A stretch of 10,244 bases of DNA, from the NCBI GenBank assembly GCA_009691925.1, contig SIAG01000119.1:1-10244 (forward strand). The letters run 5' to 3'. The stretch comes from Planctomycetaceae bacterium. GTDB taxonomy: Bacteria; Planctomycetota; Planctomycetia; Pirellulales; UBA1268. This document shows, one piece after another, positions 5,808 through 10,244 of the stretch. The notes below the pieces were generated by a model. The model was not told the origin of the DNA, did no database searches, and worked only from the letters and a program-made list of their open reading frames with translations. Both the position numbers and the translations under genes were made by a program. How positions within the stretch are numbered: position 1 is the stretch's first letter; each line of letters starts with the position of its first letter.

Positions 5808-5824
5808 GGGGCCGGTTTCGCCCC
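5808..5824 (+). terminator. Weak hairpin after the DcrB-like gene
   Basis: GGGGC (5808-5812) pairs with GCCCC (5820-5824), giving a 5-bp stem with a 7-base loop two bases after the stop codon. C residues, not T residues, follow, so any termination would be weak or factor-dependent. Confidence 0.22.
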
Positions 5825-5827
5825 CCC

Positions 5828-5836
5828 TGCTACACT
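5828..5836 (+). promoter_or_regulatory. Candidate extended -10 element for the TerC gene
   Basis: TGCTACACT has the TGn extension directly before TACACT (four of six matches to TATAAT). It lies about 45 bases before the TTG start at 5880. No -35 match is seen at 16-19 bases, so it would rely on the extended -10. Confidence 0.3.
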
Positions 5837-5879
5837 TGCCGCTCCTCCGTAGACCCGCTCCGACAAGGAACCGCCTGCC

Positions 5880-6965
5880 TTGCACGCCTGGTTGCCGATC
5901 CTCGCCGCGGCCGACGCTGCTGCCGCCGTCGGCCCGATCCACTTCGCCCACTGGGCCGCCTTCGCCGCCTTCGTCGTGGTCATGCTGACGCTCGACTTGA
6001 CGGTATTCCACCGCAAAGCCCACGAGCCGTCGCTCCGCGAGAGCGGTTTCTGGACCTGCTTCTGGGCCGCCCTGGCCCTCTCCTTCAACGGCCTGGTGTG
6101 GTGGTGGCTGGGGAAGAATGCCGCGGTCGAGTTCCTCACCGGCTACCTCGTCGAATGGTCGTTGTCGATGGACAACGTGTTCGTGTTCGCGGTGGTGTTC
6201 GGCTATTTCAAGGTGCCGCTCAAGTACCAGTACCGGGTTCTCTTCTGGGGGATCCTCGGCGCCGTCATCATGCGGCTGGCGTTCGTGCTCCTGGGGACGG
6301 AGCTCATCGAGCGGTTCCAGTGGGTGATGCCGCTGTTCGGGGCGTTCCTCATCTACACCGGCATCAAGCTTTCGTTCGGCGACGAGGAGGTCGATCCCGG
6401 TGATAATTTCCTCCTCAAACTCGTCCGCCGGGTGATCCCCGTCACGAACCACCAGGAGGGGGACCGGTTCTTCGTCCGTGAGGCGGGCAAGCTCGTTGCC
6501 ACACCGCTGTTCCTCGTGCTCCTCGTCGTGGAAAGCACCGATGTCTTGTTTGCGGTCGACAGCGTGCCGGCGATCCTCGGCGTCGTCGACCAGCATGCCG
6601 ACTACTTCCGCTTCATCGTCTTCACGTCGAACGTGTTCGCGATTCTGGGGCTGCGGGCCCTCTACTTCCTCCTCGCCGGGGTCATGGACCTGTTTCGGTT
6701 CCTGAACTACGGCCTGTCGGCAGTGCTCGTGTTTGTGGGGGCGAAGATGATCGCCGAATGGGCCCGCCATCAGCCATGGCTCGCCGACCGGTGGGGCTGG
6801 GACGCCCATGGCGAGGGGCACCTCATACCGCCGTGGCTCTCACTGCTGATCGTCGTCGGCCTGATCGGCGCGAGTGTGGCGGCCTCGATGGCCTTCCCGG
6901 GGAAGCACGGCGGGCATGGCGGCGACCTCGCTGACGGCCCGGGGCATGACGGCAACCAGACGTGA
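5880..6965 (+). CDS. TerC/Alx-family integral membrane protein (probable metal-ion exporter)
   Basis: The product has 361 residues and about nine membrane segments (near 24-44, 60-77, 84-108, 118-140, 147-165, 205-225, 245-265, 275-293 and 318-338). The two acidic family motifs are intact: 'EWSLSMDNVFVFAVVFGYF' (92-110) and 'VVESTDVLFAVDSVPAIL' (216-233). Characterised relatives (E. coli Alx, Bacillus YceF/YkoY) are linked to manganese export, sometimes loading exported metalloenzymes; TerC itself is tied to tellurite resistance. The role here is inferred from the family. The start is TTG, supported by AAGGA (5865-5869) ten bases upstream; the next Met codon is at residue 35, inside the first membrane segment. 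The C-terminus is an unusual glycine/histidine tail (340-360, His343, His346, His356). No yybP-ykoY manganese riboswitch is visible in the 74-base leader. It is followed after 9 bases by a secreted hydrolase gene. Confidence 0.93.
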   Translation: MHAWLPILAAADAAAAVGPIHFAHWAAFAAFVVVMLTLDLTVFHRKAHEPSLRESGFWTCFWAALALSFNGLVWWWLGKNAAVEFLTGYLVEWSLSMDNVFVFAVVFGYFKVPLKYQYRVLFWGILGAVIMRLAFVLLGTELIERFQWVMPLFGAFLIYTGIKLSFGDEEVDPGDNFLLKLVRRVIPVTNHQEGDRFFVREAGKLVATPLFLVLLVVESTDVLFAVDSVPAILGVVDQHADYFRFIVFTSNVFAILGLRALYFLLAGVMDLFRFLNYGLSAVLVFVGAKMIAEWARHQPWLADRWGWDAHGEGHLIPPWLSLLIVVGLIGASVAASMAFPGKHGGHGGDLADGPGHDGNQT

Positions 6966-6968
6966 GGG
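6964..6968 (+). promoter_or_regulatory. Shine-Dalgarno of the hydrolase, overlapping the TerC stop
   Basis: GAGGG overlaps the TGA stop of the TerC gene (6963-6965) and sits six bases before the hydrolase ATG. Ribosomes finishing TerC would be placed on the next start, so translational coupling is likely. Confidence 0.55.
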
Positions 6969-6974
6969 CCGGCC

Positions 6975-7964
6975 ATGCCCCTGCCCCGCTGCCTCCTCGC
7001 GATGGCCTGCCTCGGAGTGGTGGCGATGGCGCATGCGGCTGATCCGCCCTACGATCCCCTCGCGGTCGAATCGCCCCCTCGCCTCCCGGCGCCGCTCGAT
7101 CTCGACGTGGTTGACGATGCCCGCGAACGGACGATCCCCGTCCGCGTCTGGCTCCCCAGCCACGACCGACCGGCGCCGGTCATCCTCTTCAGCCATGGTC
7201 TCGGCGGCGCCCGCGAGGGCAATGCCTACCTGGGGCGCCACTGGTCGGCGCGGGGTTTTTGCGTCGTCTTCCTCCAGCATGCCGGCAGTGACGAGGCGGT
7301 GTGGCGCGATCTTCCCTTCCCCGAGCGCCTGCCGGGCTTGCGGAAGGCGGTCAATCTCTCGACAACGCTCGATCGCTACCGCGACGTGCCGGCCGTCCTC
7401 GATCGGCTCGAGGCGTTCAACGGCGAGGCCGGCGGGCCCCTCGCTGGCCGGCTCGATCCCACCCGGGTCGGGATCGCCGGCCACTCCTTCGGCGCCGTCA
7501 CGGCCCAGGGGGTAAGCGGGCAAAGAACGGCGGACCGACGAATGCCGTTCACCGATCAGCGGATCGGTGCGGCGCTCCTCATGAGCCCGTCGCTGCCGCG
7601 GATCGGCGACGGGGCGACGGCCTTCGGGGGCGTCGCCATCCCCTGGATGATCATGACCGGCACGGAGGATGACTCGCCGGTCGGGAATGCCACGCCGCAG
7701 TCGCGCCGCGCGGTTTTTGCGGCCCTGCCGCCGGGAGAAAAGTACGAGCTCGTCCTCTTCCAGGGGGAGCACCAAGCCTTCGGCGACCGCGTCCTGCCGG
7801 GCAGCAAGCGCCCGCGCGACCCGAACCACCACCGCGTTGTTCTCGCCCTCTCCACCGCCTTCTTCGACGCCTTTCTGGGGCGCGACGCGGCGGCTCTGGG
7901 ATGGCTCGAGAGCGATGCCCCGCGGAGCGTGCTGGCTGCGGGCGACCTGTGGCAGTGGAAGTGA
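6975..7964 (+). CDS. Secreted alpha/beta hydrolase, dienelactone hydrolase/PAF-acetylhydrolase-like
   Basis: The product has 329 residues. Residues 1-21 are a signal peptide (core 'LLAMACLGVVAM', cleavage after AHA). The core has alpha/beta-hydrolase landmarks: 'VILFSHGLGG' (69-78) with the oxyanion-hole His-Gly, the nucleophile elbow 'GIAGHSFGAV' (166-175, Ser171), a probable acid at Asp232 or Asp233 in 'MTGTEDDSPVG', and the likely catalytic histidine in 'GEHQAFGDR' (264-272, His266). The layout matches predicted dienelactone hydrolases related to platelet-activating-factor acetylhydrolases; these cleave esters, but the substrate cannot be read from sequence. A 30-residue segment 'QGVSGQRTADRRMPFTDQRI' (178-197) with extra material follows the elbow and may form a lid. 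The gene begins 9 bases after the TerC stop and probably shares its mRNA. It acts outside the cytoplasmic membrane. A carboxylesterase of another subgroup is the main alternative. Confidence 0.87.
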   Translation: MPLPRCLLAMACLGVVAMAHAADPPYDPLAVESPPRLPAPLDLDVVDDARERTIPVRVWLPSHDRPAPVILFSHGLGGAREGNAYLGRHWSARGFCVVFLQHAGSDEAVWRDLPFPERLPGLRKAVNLSTTLDRYRDVPAVLDRLEAFNGEAGGPLAGRLDPTRVGIAGHSFGAVTAQGVSGQRTADRRMPFTDQRIGAALLMSPSLPRIGDGATAFGGVAIPWMIMTGTEDDSPVGNATPQSRRAVFAALPPGEKYELVLFQGEHQAFGDRVLPGSKRPRDPNHHRVVLALSTAFFDAFLGRDAAALGWLESDAPRSVLAAGDLWQWK

Positions 7965-7984
7965 CGGCTCGGGGGAACGGGCCG
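7965..7984 (+). terminator. Possible terminator between convergent genes
   Basis: CGGCTCG (7965-7971) and CGGGCCG (7978-7984) form a 7-bp stem, including one G-U pair in plus-strand RNA, with a 6-base loop. It fills the 27-base gap between two converging stop codons. There is no T tract on either side, so this is tentative. Confidence 0.3.
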
Positions 7985-7991
7985 CGGACGA

Positions 7992-9311
7992 TTAGCGTTT
8001 CCGCGCGGCGAGGAGGTCGGCGTAGAGCCTCTCGTGGCCCGCGGCCATCGCGGCGGGGCTGAAGCGCTCCCGGGCCGTGGCGAAGGCATCGCGCCCCATC
8101 CGCGCCGCCAGGGGGGAATCGTCGGCGAGGAGGAGCAGCGCCGCGTGGAGCGCCGCCGGGTCGCCCGGCGTGCACAGCAGCCCGAGGCGGGTGGCGGGAT
8201 CGCGGCCGAGATATTCCGGGAACGCGCCATGATCGGAGGCGACGACGGGGAGGCCGGCGGTGAAGGCTTCGAGGACCGGGATCCCCTTCGCCTCGGGGTG
8301 TGTCGTCGGCATCGCGAACAGGTCGACCTCGGTGAGGAGCGCGAGCTTTCCGGCCCGGTCGACCTGCCCACGCCATTCGAAGCGGCCCGCCAGGCCGAGC
8401 TCGGCGGCGAGTTGCTTGCAGCGATCGAGATAGGGACGCTCCGCCTCGATCTCGGCCCCCGCCGCGACGAGGGTCACGTCGTGCGTGGCAGCGAGCGTCG
8501 CGACGGCGCGAATCAGAACATCGAGCCCCTTCTCCGGACAGGCCCGGGCAAGCGACCCGATGCGGAGCCTGCCGTCCCGGCCGCGCCGTCGGGCCACGAG
8601 ATCGGGGGGGGTGGCAGGGAAGCCGCTGGAATCGACGCCATGGGGCACGACGGCGATGCTCTCCGCGGCGACCCCGAGCACTGGGGCCATCTGGTCGGCG
8701 AAGGCTTGGTTTAAGGCGACGAACCGCTCAACGTCGGCCGAGCGCTCGCGGAGGAGGAGGAGAACCCGGGCGCGGTGCGCGGGGGGGAGCTGGCCGATGA
8801 AGATATCCTCGCCGGACAGGCTCGACACGATCGCCGCACCGGTCGCCGCGTGGATCGGTCGCGCCAGCCCGAGGAGGAGGATGTTGGAGAGATGGACGAC
8901 ATCGGGCTGAAGATCGTTTCGCAGGAGGCGCACGAGCTTCTCCACTTCCTTGCGCTGGTGCCCTTCTTCCCCCTCGAGCGCTGAAACGGTGATCGTGCCG
9001 AGATCCTCTGGCTTGGTTTGCGCCGTCCGCCCCGCCAGCCACGTCAGCAGGCGGCGACCGTCGAGAAGCCGGTCGAGAAACCAGGGGGTGTGGCGGAAGA
9101 AGGGAACGAACTCCTGCAGCCAGATGTTCACTCCCCCCATCACGACGCGCCGCTCGGCAACATTCTCCTCGTCGGTCGTGGTGGGAACGTAGGCCGGAAG
9201 AAGGATCGCGTCGCGGCCGCGCTGCCGCAGCGCGCGGACCAGGGCGTTGTCATGGAGGCACGATCCGCAGATCCTCCCCCCTGCCCCGGCGGTGATGTGA
9301 ACGATGCGCAT
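7992..9311 (-). CDS. GT4-type glycosyltransferase with N-terminal CGSC motif
   Basis: The product has 439 residues, a two-domain GT-B enzyme that transfers a sugar from a nucleotide donor; the acceptor is unknown. The N-terminal domain starts 'MRIVHITAGAGGRICGSCLH' (1-20): the expected glycine-rich loop carries an added C15-G-S-C18 pair. Next come 'GGVNIWLQEFVPFFRHTPWF' (59-78), the usual amphipathic region, and 'PDVVHLSN' (136-143). The C-terminal donor domain has 'GSLARACPEKGLDVLIRA' (252-269) with the phosphate-binding Arg/Lys, and 'HPEAKGIPVLEAFTAGLPVV' (338-357) with the E340-X7-E348 pattern typical of GT4 enzymes. The protein is soluble and probably associates with the membrane face. 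The ATG lies 21 bases after the mnmG stop with only a weak GGA ribosome site, so co-expression with mnmG is likely. Likely roles are polysaccharide, glycolipid or protein glycan synthesis; neighbours do not narrow it. Confidence 0.9.
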   Translation of the reverse strand: MRIVHITAGAGGRICGSCLHDNALVRALRQRGRDAILLPAYVPTTTDEENVAERRVVMGGVNIWLQEFVPFFRHTPWFLDRLLDGRRLLTWLAGRTAQTKPEDLGTITVSALEGEEGHQRKEVEKLVRLLRNDLQPDVVHLSNILLLGLARPIHAATGAAIVSSLSGEDIFIGQLPPAHRARVLLLLRERSADVERFVALNQAFADQMAPVLGVAAESIAVVPHGVDSSGFPATPPDLVARRRGRDGRLRIGSLARACPEKGLDVLIRAVATLAATHDVTLVAAGAEIEAERPYLDRCKQLAAELGLAGRFEWRGQVDRAGKLALLTEVDLFAMPTTHPEAKGIPVLEAFTAGLPVVASDHGAFPEYLGRDPATRLGLLCTPGDPAALHAALLLLADDSPLAARMGRDAFATARERFSPAAMAAGHERLYADLLAARKR

Positions 9312-9332
9312 CGGCGGGTTTCCGGGAGGGAG

Positions 9333-10244
9333 TCAGGCCTGGTCGCGCGGGGTTCTCTGCCGGAGGCGCCCCTGGAGGTGAACGAGGACCAGGGCGAGGT
9401 CGGCTGGGGTGATCCCACTGACGCGTCCCGCCTGGGCGAGCGAACGGGGCTGGATACGGGCGAGCTGCTCGCGGGCCTCGGCGCGGAGATGGCGGATGGT
9501 GGCCCAGTCGAGCCCTTCCGGAATCGGCCGCTCCCCCTCGGCCCGACGCTTGGCGATCCGGTCCCGCTCCCGCCCCAGATAGCCCGCATAGCGGAGGTCG
9601 CAGGCGATCTGGCCCGCCACTTCCGCCGCCACCGCGGCCAGGGACGGGCAGGCCGCCACGGCATCGGTCCAGGTGAAGTCAGGGCGGCGGAGCATGTCGA
9701 GAAGCGACACGCCGCCGACTCGCCCCGCCCCGAGCACCTCCCGCGTCGCCTCGATGGCGGCGAGCTTCGCGGTCAATCGTTCGACGCGGGCGGGCTCCGC
9801 GAGCCCGAGGTGGGCCGCCACCGGCGTCAGCCGTCGGTCGGCATTGTCGTGGCGGAGGGCGAGACGGTGCTCGGCCCGGCTGGTGAACATCCGGTAGGGT
9901 TCGTCGACCCCGCGGGTGACGAGATCGTCGACGAGGACGCCGACGTAGCTCTCCGCGCGGTCGGGGATGAAGGGCTCGCGCCCCGCCGCGGCGAGGGCAG
10001 CGTTGGCCCCGGCCACGATCCCCTGTGCCGCCGCCTCCTCGTAGCCGGTGGTGCCGTTGATCTGCCCGGCCAGGAACAGGCCGGCGACCCGCTTGCTCGA
10101 GAGCGACGGTGTGAGCTGATCGGGGGGGGCGTAGTCGTATTCGACGGCATAGCCGTAGCGCATGATCCGGGCATTTTCGAGCCCCGGCACGAGGCGGATC
10201 ATCGCGTCTTGCACATCCCGCGGCAGGCTCGTCGAGATCCCGTT
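9333..10244 (-). CDS. mnmG: tRNA uridine-5-carboxymethylaminomethyl(34) synthesis protein MnmG, C-terminal part
   Basis: Only the last 303 residues are in the window; the start and the N-terminal FAD-binding Rossmann domain lie beyond the right edge. With MnmE, MnmG (GidA) modifies the wobble uridine of tRNAs reading two-codon boxes, using FAD and methylene-tetrahydrofolate. The visible part begins 'NGISTSLPRDVQ', then 'RYGYAVEYDY', and contains the FAD-contacting family signature 'FLAGQINGTTGYEEAAAQG' followed by 'IVAGANA', then 'YVGVLVDDLV' and 'PYRMFTSRAEHRLALR'. The C-terminal helical domain that contacts MnmE and tRNA closes with 'RSLAQAGRVSGITPADLALV'. All expected blocks are in order and unbroken, so the gene looks functional. 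It precedes the glycosyltransferase by 21 bases on the same strand. Identification is secure. Confidence 0.97.
   Translation of the reverse strand, partial: NGISTSLPRDVQDAMIRLVPGLENARIMRYGYAVEYDYAPPDQLTPSLSSKRVAGLFLAGQINGTTGYEEAAAQGIVAGANAALAAAGREPFIPDRAESYVGVLVDDLVTRGVDEPYRMFTSRAEHRLALRHDNADRRLTPVAAHLGLAEPARVERLTAKLAAIEATREVLGAGRVGGVSLLDMLRRPDFTWTDAVAACPSLAAVAAEVAGQIACDLRYAGYLGRERDRIAKRRAEGERPIPEGLDWATIRHLRAEAREQLARIQPRSLAQAGRVSGITPADLALVLVHLQGRLRQRTPRDQA

Noticed and set aside
5806..5879. Possible yybP-ykoY manganese riboswitch before the TerC gene
   Set aside because: The leader is only 74 bases and lacks the conserved loop sequences of that riboswitch.
5721..6821. 366-codon minus-strand frame opposite the TerC gene
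   Set aside because: Very charged Glu/His/Arg-rich mirror of a membrane protein; TerC motifs on the plus strand are unambiguous.
6840..7832. 330-codon minus-strand frame opposite the hydrolase
   Set aside because: The hydrolase has a signal peptide and catalytic motifs; the antisense product is Arg/Ala/Glu-rich with no motif.
8034..8714. Plus-strand frame opposite the glycosyltransferase
   Set aside because: Shadow of the glycosyltransferase reading frame; no ribosome site or family resemblance.

Overview
The window looks like ordinary chromosome from a GC-rich planctomycete, probably of the Pirellulales type; this is inferred from protein features, not from a marker gene. The pointers are a PEP-CTERM tail of the 'VPEIDP' form, a glycosyltransferase with the N-terminal 'CGSC' signature I associate with planctomycete GT4 proteins, a FliA/WhiG-type sigma factor followed by a divergent FlgM-like protein, and generally weak Shine-Dalgarno sites.

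Layout. From 1 to 5192 everything reads on the minus strand. Going upstream to downstream: flhA (3156-5192, flagellar export gate), fliA (2167-2973, flagellar sigma factor), a FlgM-like anti-sigma factor (1519-1809) closed by a strong hairpin/U-tract terminator at 1348-1381, then an independent gene for an exported NHL-type beta-propeller with a PEP-CTERM anchor (77-988) and its own terminator at 5-46. The flagellar genes form one logical unit: export apparatus, late-gene sigma factor and its inhibitor, with no flhF or flhG between flhA and fliA.

From 5193 to 5364 is a divergent intergenic region with candidate back-to-back -10 elements. Plus-strand genes follow: a small cytoplasmic DcrB/PsbP-like protein of unknown role (5365-5805), a TerC/Alx-family membrane protein with a TTG start (5880-6965), and, 9 bases later, a secreted alpha/beta hydrolase (6975-7964). 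The last two are almost certainly co-transcribed.

Convergent to these, on the minus strand, are a GT4-type glycosyltransferase (7992-9311) and, 21 bases upstream of it, the C-terminal half of mnmG (tRNA wobble-uridine modification), which runs off the right edge.

No tRNA, rRNA, CRISPR array, insertion sequence or phage gene is visible. I see no clear new defence or mobile system. The less ordinary points are the compact flhA-fliA-flgM arrangement with an atypical FlgM, the Cys-X2-Cys glycosyltransferase next to mnmG, the TerC-hydrolase pair, a shared GCTAnnnT motif ahead of three genes, and an 8-bp inverted repeat upstream of the PEP-CTERM gene.
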